DNA from: Pseudomonadota bacterium
Lineage (GTDB): Bacteria > Pseudomonadota > Gammaproteobacteria > Burkholderiales > JAJZUU01
Assembly (NCBI GenBank): GCA_021848325.1
Contig: JAJZUU010000024.1
Location: forward strand, 1 to 38,331
DNA: 38,331 nucleotides
Direction of reading: 5' to 3'
Shown: positions 8,988 to 16,457 of the stretch, in pieces
Layout of the letters: each line of letters starts with the position of its first letter
How positions within the stretch are numbered: position 1 is the first letter of the stretch
The notes under the pieces: generated by a model
Told to the model about the DNA's origin: nothing
What the model saw: only the letters and a program-made list of their open reading frames with translations
Databases searched by the model: none
Translations under genes and position numbers: made by a program

Positions 8988-9554
8988 TCAAATATTCCCT
9001 GGGGGAAGGTCGCTCTCCCTCCACTTGTTCACGCTGTAGCGGAAAAGCTCCACCCCCTGGGCCCAGAAATCGGGGGGCAGGCCGGCCTTGCGTTTCAGGT
9101 GGGCCATGAATGCCTCCGGCTGCGGAAGCTGTTCCCATACCTGGGGCAGGAAGGTGCTGCGCCGGTGGCCGTAGCTGAACACCACCCCGTCCACCCCCGG
9201 GCGCAGTTGGGCCAGGGCGGTCCCTTCGTCGGCGGAGGCCATTCGCTCCATGGCCGACAACAGGGAAACCTCAAGTTCGGTATAGGCCAGTTCCCTGTCC
9301 CCAAGCGGGGCAAATCGCGGGTCCCGCAGCGCCGCGGCGACGGCGTTGGCCTTCACGTCCGAAAGCAGCGGGCGATAGGGCTCCAGGGTGCCGATGCAGC
9401 CCCGCAACGTCCCCTGCTGGGTCAGGGTGACAAAACAGGCGCCCGGTTCCTGAAGCCAGGGCAGGTCCTCCCGCGCGGGCAGGGGGCTGCCCAGGGCCTC
9501 GGAGATGGCCGCGCGGGCGATGGCCAATAGAATGCCTCCCGGTTCAGCGGGCAT
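8988..9554 (-). CDS. amrA: AMMECR1-domain protein (AmmeMemoRadiSam system protein A)
   Basis: 188 aa, essentially a single AMMECR1 domain. The hallmark motif LRGCIG is present ([12 protein letters not shown]), followed by [18 protein letters not shown] and the Glu-rich strand LEVSLLS typical of the family. It is found in archaea, eukaryotes and scattered bacteria; the molecular role is unknown and the conserved Cys of LRGCIG is suspected to be functional. The start at 9554 is preferred because AGGA lies 8 nt upstream; an ATG at 9569 has no ribosome site. The gene overlaps the 3' end of the MEMO1-like gene by 11 bp, which suggests translational coupling, and the radical SAM gene follows. Confidence 0.93.
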   Translation of the reverse strand: MPAEPGGILLAIARAAISEALGSPLPAREDLPWLQEPGACFVTLTQQGTLRGCIGTLEPYRPLLSDVKANAVAAALRDPRFAPLGDRELAYTELEVSLLSAMERMASADEGTALAQLRPGVDGVVFSYGHRRSTFLPQVWEQLPQPEAFMAHLKRKAGLPPDFWAQGVELFRYSVNKWRESDLPPGNI

Positions 9555-10353
9555 CGGCGGGTTCCTCATAAAAGGCGAAGGCCGCATAGCCGACCACGCG
9601 CTCGCGGTCGCCGGCGGTGTCGCCCGAGTTGCGCAGGTCCAGCAGCCGGGGGCTGAGGCCGTGGCGCTTGGCCGCCAGCAGCAAGCCGTTGACCGGCGTT
9701 CCGCCACAGGCCTGCTGGTGGCCGATGGGGCCGCGCAGATCCAGGATCGATTGAGCGGTGACGGCATCCAGCTTGCGCGCCGCCTCGTAGGGCAGGAAAT
9801 GGGACAGATCGGAGCTGACCACGATCAAGGTCTCAGCGCCCCCCCACAGCCGGTCCAGCACCTCGGCCACCTCCTCGGGGGAGGCGTCCCCCACGGCCAA
9901 CGGGAGCAGGCGGAAGTCCGCCAGCAGCGTCTGCAGAAAGGGCAGTTGCACTTCCAGGGAGTGCTCCCAGGCATGGGCCGGGGCGCTTTCCACCACTTGC
10001 GGCAGGGCGGAAATCAGGGCCGCCGCCTCGTGATCGACGGGGATGGCCCCCAGCGGGGTTACAAATGCGTCGGCATCGGGCAGGGCCAGCCCGCGCACCG
10101 GCACACGGTGCACCGGACCCAGCAACACCACGCGCCGGATGGCCTCGCGTGCCTTCCCCAGCAGTGCATAAGCGCTGGCGGCGACGGGCCCGGAGTAGAC
10201 ATAACCGGCATGGGGCACGATGAGCGCCTTGGGCGGGGCGGCCTGAAGCACGGGGGCGGCATCCCGCAGCAGGGCGTTCACGGCACTTGCCAGGGCATCC
10301 ATTTGCGCCGGGTAAAAAGCGCCTGCCACGGCGGCTGGGCGGATCTGGGTCAT
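9544..10353 (-). CDS. amrB: MEMO1-like protein (AmmeMemoRadiSam system protein B)
   Basis: 269 aa. It is a member of the MEMO family, related to extradiol-dioxygenase-type folds. Probable metal ligands are His48 ([10 protein letters not shown]), His82 (LLGPVHRV) and Cys216 (QQACGGTP); human MEMO1 uses two His and one Cys at comparable places. [12 protein letters not shown] and SSDLSHF are also family motifs. The first gene of its operon, it has a strong ribosome site (GGAGGT, 6 nt before the ATG). It is divergent from ispD across 156 bp. AMMECR1, radical SAM and hydrolase genes follow with overlaps or short gaps. The biochemical function in bacteria is unknown. Confidence 0.94.
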   Translation of the reverse strand: MTQIRPAAVAGAFYPAQMDALASAVNALLRDAAPVLQAAPPKALIVPHAGYVYSGPVAASAYALLGKAREAIRRVVLLGPVHRVPVRGLALPDADAFVTPLGAIPVDHEAAALISALPQVVESAPAHAWEHSLEVQLPFLQTLLADFRLLPLAVGDASPEEVAEVLDRLWGGAETLIVVSSDLSHFLPYEAARKLDAVTAQSILDLRGPIGHQQACGGTPVNGLLLAAKRHGLSPRLLDLRNSGDTAGDRERVVGYAAFAFYEEPADAR

Positions 10354-10452
10354 GGCTGGACCTCCAACTCCAGTTTAGGACAAAATGGGGGCTGCGGCGG
10401 TGAAATCAAGGCGCATCGCCGTTCCGCTTCAGTGCGGTCCGCAGGCGGTTGC

Positions 10453-10482
10453 TTGCGGAAGGCGGCGCAATGCCTACATAAT
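10453..10482 (+). promoter_or_regulatory. Candidate promoter of ispD
   Basis: TTGCGG (10453-10458) and CATAAT (10477-10482) are 18 bp apart and lie 27 bp before the ispD ATG, in the 156-bp gap shared with the divergent MEMO1-like gene. TACATA two bases upstream is an alternative -10. No clear promoter for the minus-strand operon was picked out in the same gap. Confidence 0.3.
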
Positions 10483-10509
10483 TCGATCTTTTTGTACCAT
10501 AGGCTGCGT

Positions 10510-11199
10510 ATGCCCGACTATCTTGCCTTGATTCCCGCCGCCGGCCACGGCGCGCGCATGGGGATGGATACGCCCAAGCAATACCTGACGCTGCTGGGAA
10601 AACCGATGATTTACCACGCCCTCAGGCGCTTGTGCGAAAGCGACGTCAAGCGGGTCTATGTGGTACTGGCGCCTGATGACGTCTACTGGCTGCGGCACGA
10701 TTGGGACGCCTTCTCGCCTAAACTCCGGGCCCTGTTCTGCGGCGGCGAGACCCGGGCGCAAAGCGTGCTGAACGGGCTCAGGGCGATTCAGCACGAGGTG
10801 TACCCTCAGGACTGGATACTGGTGCACGATGCGGCACGTCCTTGCCTGAGCCGATATCACCTGACAAAGCTGCTGCAAGAGGTGGCCGACGACGAGGTGG
10901 GAGGGCTGCTCGCGGTACCGGTGGCGGATACCCTCAAGCGCGCCGACCCGGACCGGCGGGTCGTTCAGACCGAGCGCAGGGAGGGCTTGTGGCAGGCACA
11001 GACGCCGCAGATGTTCCGCTACGGCCTGCTGACGAGGGCGCTTCAGGTCCTGGAAGGCGAAGCCCCGACGGATGAGTCCCGGGCGGTGGAAAACCTGGGT
11101 TTGCGCCCGAAGCTGGTGGCGAGCGATCAGCGCAACCTGAAAGTGACCTACCCTCAGGACTTGGAACTGGCGGAGCTGATTCTGCGGAGCGAGCGGTAA
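10510..11199 (+). CDS. ispD: 2-C-methyl-D-erythritol 4-phosphate cytidylyltransferase IspD
   Basis: 229 aa, normal for the family. It transfers CMP from CTP to methylerythritol 4-phosphate in the non-mevalonate isoprenoid pathway. The nucleotide-binding loop is [28 protein letters not shown] and the C-terminal [14 protein letters not shown] are family signatures. The ATG at 10510 is the natural N-terminus; the same frame stays open for about 1 kb upstream, but that stretch is antisense to the MEMO1-like gene and has no IspD similarity. Only a weak AGG ribosome site is visible. ispF follows, giving two consecutive non-adjacent steps of the same pathway, a common pairing. Confidence 0.96.
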   Translation: MPDYLALIPAAGHGARMGMDTPKQYLTLLGKPMIYHALRRLCESDVKRVYVVLAPDDVYWLRHDWDAFSPKLRALFCGGETRAQSVLNGLRAIQHEVYPQDWILVHDAARPCLSRYHLTKLLQEVADDEVGGLLAVPVADTLKRADPDRRVVQTERREGLWQAQTPQMFRYGLLTRALQVLEGEAPTDESRAVENLGLRPKLVASDQRNLKVTYPQDLELAELILRSER

Positions 11200-11286
11200 C
11201 CCCGGGGCCGCCTGTGTTTTCATGGGTGTTTCGCTTTCGGGCCGAGGGAGGGCCGCGTGGCCGGAACTGAAGAAATGGATGAGACG

Positions 11287-11760
11287 ATGCGGGTTGGACA
11301 CGGATTCGACGTCCACGGGCTGGTTGCCGGGCGCAAGCTGATTATCGGCGGGGTGGAAATTCCCTATCATCTGGGTCTGGCCGGATACTCCGACGCGGAC
11401 GTGCTGCTGCACGCCATTTGCGACGCGCTGCTCGGGGCAGCCGCGTTGGGCGACATCGGCATCCATTTCCCCGACAGCGACCCTCGCTACAAAGGGGCCG
11501 ACAGCCGGGAACTGCTGCGCGAGGTGGCGCGCCTGGTGGGCGAGGGCGGCTACCGCGTGAGCAACGTCGACGCCACGGTAATCACCCAAGCGCCAAGGCT
11601 GGCGCCCTATATCGCCGCCATGCGGGACAATATCGCCGCGGATCTGCACCTGCCGCTGGACGGTATCAACGTGAAGGCCACCACCACCGAGAGATTGGGT
11701 TTTACCGGGCGGGGTGAGGGAATCGCGGCGGAAGCGGTGTGCCTCGTCAGGAGGCGGTAG
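11287..11760 (+). CDS. ispF: 2-C-methyl-D-erythritol 2,4-cyclodiphosphate synthase IspF
   Basis: 157 aa (E. coli 159). It cyclises CDP-methylerythritol 2-phosphate with loss of CMP. Metal ligands are Asp8 and His10 in [10 protein letters not shown], with a further His in [10 protein letters not shown]; the loop [18 protein letters not shown] and the C-terminal [20 protein letters not shown] are diagnostic. The start is uncertain. Family N-termini favour 11287, yet a GTG at 11257 has a much stronger ribosome site (GGGAGG, 5 nt spacer) and would add 10 residues; an ATG at 11275 is a third option. thpR begins 4 bp after the stop, and its ribosome site lies in the ispF 3' end. Confidence 0.95.
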   Translation: MRVGHGFDVHGLVAGRKLIIGGVEIPYHLGLAGYSDADVLLHAICDALLGAAALGDIGIHFPDSDPRYKGADSRELLREVARLVGEGGYRVSNVDATVITQAPRLAPYIAAMRDNIAADLHLPLDGINVKATTTERLGFTGRGEGIAAEAVCLVRRR

Positions 11761-11764
11761 GCTC

Positions 11765-12343
11765 ATGGGTAATAGGGGGCAGGGCAATCCAGAGGTCCCG
11801 GCGGGAGGGGAGGGGGCCCATAGCCTGCGGCTCTTTTTCGCCCTGTGGCCCAACGTCCGCGTCCAGGCCGGGCTGGACCACGCCGCGGAGCGGCTGGAGG
11901 CGCTCTGCGGCGGGCGCAGGACCCCGACGGAAAAGATTCACCTCACCCTCACGTTCTTGGGAGAGATGGAAGCGACGCGCCTCGACGCCCTGCGTTCGGC
12001 TGCGGCAGAAGTGAAGGGCCCGGCCTTCGACCTGAATTTCAGCAAGTTGGGGTGGTGGCGCCACAACCGGGTGGCGTGGGCGGCGCCGGAGGAGGTCCCG
12101 CCGGCGCTGGCGTTGTTGGTGAACAAGCTGCGTTCCGCCTTGCGGCAGGCCGGGTTCCCGTTCGACCAAAAGGCCTGCCTGCCCCACGCCACCCTGCTCA
12201 GAAAGGCGAACTGCCGGGATCTGGCCGCCCTGTCAGAGCCCATCCCGTGGCGCGTCGACGAGTTCGTGCTGGTGCGCTCGCGGCTCGACAGGAGCGGGTC
12301 GGAATACGAGATTGTCGGCCGTTGGCCGCTCACGGCCGATTAG
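11765..12343 (+). CDS. thpR: RNA 2',3'-cyclic phosphodiesterase (2'-5' RNA ligase family)
   Basis: 192 aa. It is a 2H phosphoesterase that opens 2',3'-cyclic phosphates on RNA ends; its in vivo role is not settled. The two HxTx motifs are present: HLTL (His59, Thr61) and HATL (His141, Thr143). The N-terminal strand LRLFFALWPN and the C-terminal LVRSRLDRSGSEYEIVGRWPL are typical. The start at 11765 follows AGGAGG at 8 nt, inside the end of ispF, so it is probably cotranscribed and coupled with ispDF. The first 18 residues are Gly-rich and probably disordered. It is convergent with the host-attachment-family gene across 49 bp, where no clear terminator is seen. Confidence 0.9.
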   Translation: MGNRGQGNPEVPAGGEGAHSLRLFFALWPNVRVQAGLDHAAERLEALCGGRRTPTEKIHLTLTFLGEMEATRLDALRSAAAEVKGPAFDLNFSKLGWWRHNRVAWAAPEEVPPALALLVNKLRSALRQAGFPFDQKACLPHATLLRKANCRDLAALSEPIPWRVDEFVLVRSRLDRSGSEYEIVGRWPLTAD

Positions 12344-12392
12344 CGTGAAAAGCGCCCTCCTGCTTCTCCTCCTCGGGGAAAGGCGGAAGGGG

Positions 12393-12833
12393 CTAAAGGT
12401 AGATGCAATGCTCCAGGTGCCCGGAGAGTTCCTTCTCGCTGGCCCTGGTATAGTCCTTCTCGATGCTTTCGCTGAGCATGCCCCGCAACTGCGGGCTCAG
12501 CCGGCCGTTCAGCATGCCGATAAAGGGCGAGGAGGCCACCATGATAAGCCTGCCATAGCTGTTGCTGCCACGGCCCTGCTCCAGTTCCTTGACCAGCTCC
12601 AGGGCGAAGCGTTCCGCCTCGTGCTGCTTGGGATCGGTGGCCGGCACGAAGGCGCCGTGCCCGTTGCCGTGGCCCTGGTTGTGCCCGGGGCGGTCGGAGA
12701 CCAGGTCCAGACCCTTCCCCCGGCTCTCCGGGTGATCGAATTCCTTGATCAATTGCAGCCCTTTTTTGGGCCCCTGATTAGCGTACAAGCGTGCGCTGCT
12801 GGCATTTGCGACGAGTATCCAAGTGGTGCTCAT
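12393..12833 (-). CDS. Host-attachment-family protein (PF10116-like)
   Basis: 146 aa, cytoplasmic by sequence, with no signal peptide. It matches the small family annotated as 'protein required for attachment to host cells', related to baeRF/eRF1-type folds. Visible features are the N-terminal strand TTWILVANASSARLYAN, a central His/Gly-rich linker (GHNQGHGNGHGAF) and the C-terminal LIMVASSPFIGMLNGRL with a helical tail. The family name comes from a phenotype in one species; the biochemical function is unknown and many free-living proteobacteria carry it. GGGGA precedes the ATG at 4 nt. It is monocistronic, with a candidate promoter at 12888-12915. Confidence 0.82.
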   Translation of the reverse strand: MSTTWILVANASSARLYANQGPKKGLQLIKEFDHPESRGKGLDLVSDRPGHNQGHGNGHGAFVPATDPKQHEAERFALELVKELEQGRGSNSYGRLIMVASSPFIGMLNGRLSPQLRGMLSESIEKDYTRASEKELSGHLEHCIYL

Positions 12834-12887
12834 GATTCCCCGTAAGGCGGTGACTTAAAGGACGTGCAATTTTTTGTCGTTAATATA

Positions 12888-12915
12888 AGCGTAACACCTT
12901 TTTGACAGGCGTCAA
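12888..12915 (-). promoter_or_regulatory. Candidate promoter of the host-attachment-family gene, with overlapping palindrome
   Basis: On the minus strand TTGACG (12915-12910) and TACGCT (12893-12888) are 16 bp apart. The -35 overlaps a small perfect inverted repeat, TTGAC-aggc-GTCAA (12902-12915), which could be an operator. The rest of the 139-bp gap up to mnmH (12834-12972) shows nothing else recognisable. Confidence 0.35.
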
Positions 12916-12972
12916 GCTCGCGGCACAGTGCACTTTTGTCAGCGGTAGTGCCTTTGCGGGGCGGATGCGATG

Positions 12973-14010
12973 TCAGCGCTCCAGCGCGCCTCCCAGCCGG
13001 ATCAGGTCAGGCTCGGTAAACGAGGTTGCCTTGAGCACGATCCCTTTCTGGTAGTGAGGATAGTGTTTCAGCGTGGATCTGCTGTAGGCCGGGTCGTAGT
13101 GCCGCTCCAGCAGTTCCCCCACCAGTTCATCCCAATGCCCTCCCTGTGCCAGAGATTTCCAGCGTCCGATCAGTTCGCGTCCGTGCAGCCCGGCGAGGCA
13201 GTCGAGTTTCTGGTGGAGGGTCTCCGGATTCTCGAGGAAATGCGCGTATTCCTCCTTCAGCAACTGGATGCGCAGGGCGGATTCCATTTCCAGGCGGACG
13301 CATTGCCCTTGCCACATGGCGGCGATCAAGGCCTCCGCAACCCGCACGTTCCCGATCTTTTTGCTTTCCGCTTCCACATATACCGGCCGGCCCGGGTCGA
13401 ACTGCCGGAGTTTCCACCATACCAGGCTGTCGAACATCTTCTGCGACGGCTGCCGGGCATCGGGAACGTCGCCCAGCACCGACCCCCGGTGCGCCGCCAG
13501 CTCTTCCAGGTCCAGCACCTGTGCGCCGAGCCGCGCCAAGGCCTGTAGCAGGCGGCTCTTGGCCGATCCGGTCGGCCCACACACCACGCGAAACGAATGG
13601 CGGCCTGGCAGTGCTTCCAGTTCCGCCAGAACGGCCCGGCGATAGCCCTTGTAGCCTCCTTCCAGTTGGCCGGGGCGCCAGCCGATCTGGCCCAGTACCT
13701 GCACCATGGAGCCGCTGCGGCTGCCGCCGCGCCAACAGTAGACCAGGGGCCGCCAACCCTTGGGTTTTTGGGAGAGATGGGTTTCCAGGTGGCGGGCGAT
13801 GTTGCGCGAGACCAGGGCGGCCCCGATCTTCTTGGCCTCGAAGGAGGAGGTCCGGACGTAGACGGTGCCCACCCGGGCGCGCTCTTCGTCGTCCAGTACG
13901 GGAAGATTCAACGCGCCGGGGATATGGTCTTCGCGGTACTCGGAAGGGGACCGGACGTCGATGATCTCGTCAAAATCCGCGAGTTGTGCTAGGTTAACGC
14001 TGTTCGGCAA
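12973..14010 (-). CDS. mnmH: tRNA 2-selenouridine synthase MnmH (SelU)
   Basis: 345 aa. It replaces the sulfur of 2-thiouridine at wobble position 34 of certain tRNAs with selenium, using selenophosphate, through a geranylated intermediate. It has an N-terminal rhodanese domain (DEIIDVRSPSEYREDHIPGA) with catalytic Cys92 (VYCWRGGSRSGSM) and a C-terminal P-loop domain with GPTGSAKS (145-152). The start is a TTG at 14010 preceded by GGGGGG; no in-frame ATG or GTG lies between it and the upstream stop, so the unusual start seems real. It is divergent from selD, whose product makes the selenophosphate it needs. Confidence 0.94.
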   Translation of the reverse strand: MPNSVNLAQLADFDEIIDVRSPSEYREDHIPGALNLPVLDDEERARVGTVYVRTSSFEAKKIGAALVSRNIARHLETHLSQKPKGWRPLVYCWRGGSRSGSMVQVLGQIGWRPGQLEGGYKGYRRAVLAELEALPGRHSFRVVCGPTGSAKSRLLQALARLGAQVLDLEELAAHRGSVLGDVPDARQPSQKMFDSLVWWKLRQFDPGRPVYVEAESKKIGNVRVAEALIAAMWQGQCVRLEMESALRIQLLKEEYAHFLENPETLHQKLDCLAGLHGRELIGRWKSLAQGGHWDELVGELLERHYDPAYSRSTLKHYPHYQKGIVLKATSFTEPDLIRLGGALER

Positions 14011-14118
14011 CGGTGAATGCCCCCCATCGGTAGTGATCGTGAAGTCCGCCCCGGTTTGCCCGGGTGGCGTCAGGCGCCGGGTTGGAACGGCCCTTTAGAT
14101 AATCAGTGAAATTATAAT

Positions 14119-15156
14119 ATGCAAGTCAAGTTGACGCAGTTCTCCCATGGCGGCGGCTGCGGGTGCAAGATCGCCCCCGCCGCGCTCAGTGAAATCCTGT
14201 CCAAGTCCCCTGTGCGCTTTGCCCATCCCGATCTCCTGGTGGGGAGCGAATCCAGCGACGACGCCGCCGTATATCGCCTGAACGACAGTCAGGCCATCGT
14301 CGCCACCACCGATTTTTTCATGCCCATCGTCGACGATCCCGTCGATTTCGGGCGTATCGCCGCCACCAACGCCCTGTCGGACATCTATGCCATGGGGGCG
14401 TCCCCGATCATGGCGCTGGCCATCGTAGGCATGCCCATCGACAAGCTCCCTACCGAGACCATCCAGGGCATTCTGGCCGGTGGCGAGGCGGTGTGCGCGG
14501 CGGCGGGCATACCCATCGCCGGCGGGCATTCCATTGACGCGCCTGAGCCCATCTACGGCTTGGTGGCCCTGGGCATGGTGCATCCCGACAAGGTCAAGCG
14601 CAACGACCGGGCCCAATCCGGCGATGTGCTGATCCTGGGCAAAGGGCTGGGGATCGGCATCATGAGCGCGGCGCTCAAGAAGGGCGAGCTTTCCGGGGAA
14701 GGTTACCGGCAAATGCTGCAAAGCACCACCCAGCTCAATACGCCCGGCTCGGTCCTGGCGGATTTGCCGGGGGTGCATGCCATGACGGACGTCACCGGCT
14801 TTGCGCTGCTCGGGCACTTGCTGGAGATTTGCCGCGGCTCGCGGCTGGGGGCGGAAATCGAGTTTGCCAGGCTTCCTATCCTGCCCACCGTGCGGGAACT
14901 GGCCCAGCAGGATTACGCGCCGGGTGCCGCGGCCCGGAACTGGGACAGCTATGGTCACGAGGTGGTTTTGCCCGATGGCATGCCGCAATGGCAGAAGAAC
15001 CTGCTGTGCGATCCGCAAACCAGCGGCGGGCTGTTGATCGCGTGCGCGCCGGACGCCGCAAACGAGGTGCTGGAGACGTTCCACCGCCAGGGTTTTGCCT
15101 ACGCCTGCGTCATCGGTGAAATGGCGCCCGCCCCGGTGAAGGTCGGGGTGAGGTAG
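14119..15156 (+). CDS. selD: Selenide, water dikinase SelD
   Basis: 345 aa. It makes selenophosphate from selenide and ATP. The active-site loop HGGGCGCKIAP has Cys14 and Lys17, equivalent to Cys17 and Lys20 of the E. coli enzyme, so this is a cysteine rather than selenocysteine form. SDDAAVYRL, TDFFMPIVDDPVDFGRIAA and DPQTSGGLLIA are AIRS-family signatures. No selA, selB or tRNA-Sec is in the window, so the only visible selenophosphate user is MnmH, encoded divergently 108 bp away. No ribosome site is evident; instead a TATAAT abuts the ATG directly (14113-14118). Confidence 0.96.
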   Translation: MQVKLTQFSHGGGCGCKIAPAALSEILSKSPVRFAHPDLLVGSESSDDAAVYRLNDSQAIVATTDFFMPIVDDPVDFGRIAATNALSDIYAMGASPIMALAIVGMPIDKLPTETIQGILAGGEAVCAAAGIPIAGGHSIDAPEPIYGLVALGMVHPDKVKRNDRAQSGDVLILGKGLGIGIMSAALKKGELSGEGYRQMLQSTTQLNTPGSVLADLPGVHAMTDVTGFALLGHLLEICRGSRLGAEIEFARLPILPTVRELAQQDYAPGAAARNWDSYGHEVVLPDGMPQWQKNLLCDPQTSGGLLIACAPDAANEVLETFHRQGFAYACVIGEMAPAPVKVGVR

Positions 15157-15207
15157 TGCTTCGGGCTGGGGATGCCGCGTCTTGTCTTGGATCAACGCTT
15201 GAACGGC

Positions 15208-15373
15208 TAGGAGCCTGTCGGACTTGAAGAATCGTAGCGAAAATTCGGCTGGGCGCGGGCAGATTTTGCCGGTTTTGCAGGTCAATAGTCGTTCTATTGA
15301 CCAAAAAAGCGGTGAAATATGCACCGGCCAGACGGATTTGCAGCCGATTTCCTTTAAGTCCGACAGGCTCCTA
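15208..15373. mobile_element. MITE-like element, family A, copy 1 (166 bp, complete)
   Basis: It is bounded by perfect 18-bp terminal inverted repeats (TAGGAGCCTGTCGGACTT at the left, its exact complement at the right). If the outermost TA is the duplicated target, the repeat proper begins GGAGCC, as in IS630/Tc1-type insertions. An internal hairpin, GGTCAATAG/CTATTGACC with a 5-nt loop, lies near the middle, followed by AAAAAA. It has no coding capacity. The other copy at 38186 is about 92% identical over the visible part, with around a dozen substitutions and no indels. The right end supplies the TAG stop of the 63-aa gene on the minus strand. Confidence 0.85.
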
Positions 15374-15562
15374 GGAAGAGATCGGCTGGCTGGCGTATTC
15401 TTCCGGCGAGGGATCACCCCGGCGTCGCCCGGGAGAGCGCCGGCGCTCTCCCGTGATCGGCGGGGGCAGCTTGTCTTTGGCCGGGTTTCTTCTCGAGTGG
15501 AGCCGCCGCTCCGCCGGGATGAATTCCACATCGTAGCCGGGAACTGCCGTCTTGTCGCCCAT
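15371..15562 (-). CDS. Small basic Arg/Pro-rich protein of unknown function
   Basis: 63 aa; I do not recognise a family. The sequence starts MGDKTAVPGYDVEFIPAERR and continues very basic and Pro-rich (GERRRSPGRRRGDPSPEEY). It has no signal peptide, membrane segment or cysteine. It is called as real because of a near-ideal ribosome site (GGAGG, 6 nt before the ATG) and a non-random N-terminal half. Its TAG stop consists of the last three bases of the family A element, so the original C-terminus was probably different. It is divergent from the response regulator gene (about 210 bp between starts). Confidence 0.55.
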   Translation of the reverse strand: MGDKTAVPGYDVEFIPAERRLHSRRNPAKDKLPPPITGERRRSPGRRRGDPSPEEYASQPISS

Positions 15563-15773
15563 GGTGATCCTCCATTGCGTCGGATAGCCGTCCAGCCAGT
15601 GCCAGGAGTGCTGCGAATGGCCCTGGTTCTAAGCGGAAAATCGAAGTTTTTCTATCATAGTCGAAATGCGCGGATAAGGTTAGCCCTGAGCGGACATTTG
15701 GAATGAACAAATTGTAATTCAGGGGTATGCCGGGCGGGCTAGAATTGTCCGTTAAATCAGACGGGTGGTGCAC

Positions 15774-16457
15774 ATGAAGTTTCTTGTGGTGGAAGATGAC
15801 GCGGCGGCGGCCGATTCCCTCAAGAAAGGGTTGAGCGGTTTCGGCTACGAAGTCGATGTGGCCTTGGACGGCGATCAGGGGCTGCAAATGGTTCGGTCCC
15901 GGGATTACGACCTGTGGGTGATCGACGTCATGCTGCCCGGCGTGGACGGTTTGTCCATGCTCAAGTCGCTACGGGAAGGGGGACGCCATACCCCGGCGCT
16001 GATCCTGAGCGCGCGGGGCGAGGTGGACGACCGGGTGGCCGGCCTGCGGGCGGGCGGGGACGACTATATCGTCAAGCCCTACGCCTTTTCCGAGCTTCAG
16101 GCACGGATCGAGGCGCTATTGCGGCGTGCCCGCGCGTTCGACGCTGCGCCGGAAACGGTGCTGGAGGTGGGTGACCTGAGGATGGACCTGCTCAAACGCG
16201 CTGTGACCCGGGCCGGGCAGGAGATCTTCCTCAAGCCCAGGGAATTCCGGCTGCTGGAATTCCTGATGCGCCACGCGGGGCAGGTGGTTACCCGGACCAT
16301 GCTGCTGGAAAACGTATGGGACCTATATTTTGATCCGCAGACCAACGTGGTGGACGTCCACATCAGCCGGCTCCGCTTCAAGATAGACAAATACTTCGAA
16401 AGTCCGCTGCTGCACACGGTGCGCGGATCTGGCTACGTCCTCCGGGCGCACGGGTGA
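15774..16457 (+). CDS. OmpR/PhoB-family response regulator
   Basis: 227 aa. The N-terminal receiver domain has acidic pocket Asp8-Asp9, phospho-acceptor Asp51 (LWVIDVMLPG), the Thr/Ser-position residue in ALILSARGE, and Lys in DDYIVKPYAF. The C-terminal winged helix (about residues 125-225, with KPREFRLLEFLMRHAGQVV and TNVVDVHISRLR) binds DNA. The start at 15774 (MKFLVVEDD) is usual; an in-frame GTG lies 9 bp upstream. The stop overlaps the GTG start of the sensor kinase by 4 bp. The inducing signal cannot be told from sequence. A TAGAAT at 15740-15745 is a possible -10. Confidence 0.93.
   Translation: MKFLVVEDDAAAADSLKKGLSGFGYEVDVALDGDQGLQMVRSRDYDLWVIDVMLPGVDGLSMLKSLREGGRHTPALILSARGEVDDRVAGLRAGGDDYIVKPYAFSELQARIEALLRRARAFDAAPETVLEVGDLRMDLLKRAVTRAGQEIFLKPREFRLLEFLMRHAGQVVTRTMLLENVWDLYFDPQTNVVDVHISRLRFKIDKYFESPLLHTVRGSGYVLRAHG

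Noticed and set aside
9505-10509. Upstream extension of the ispD frame by about 335 codons
   Set aside because: The frame is open, but the extension is antisense to the MEMO1-like gene and lacks family similarity; IspD begins at the conserved [14 protein letters not shown].
10474-11853. 459-codon minus-strand frame across ispD and ispF
   Set aside because: It is antisense to two well-supported genes and has no domain.
14113-14118. TATAAT as the selD promoter
   Set aside because: Transcription would begin downstream of the start codon and no -35 fits; noted as an oddity instead.
14119-15156. SelD as a selenocysteine-containing protein
   Set aside because: The active-site codon is TGC (Cys14) and no in-frame TGA is present.
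15208-15373. Reading the element hairpin as a selD terminator
   Set aside because: The central stem GGTCAATAG is AT-rich and is followed by A rather than T on the plus strand; on the minus strand the T run precedes rather than follows it. Mobile-element structure explains it better.
15224-15706. 160-codon frame running through the family A element
   Set aside because: It reads through the non-coding element and then antisense to the 63-aa gene; similar peptide scraps occur wherever the element is present.
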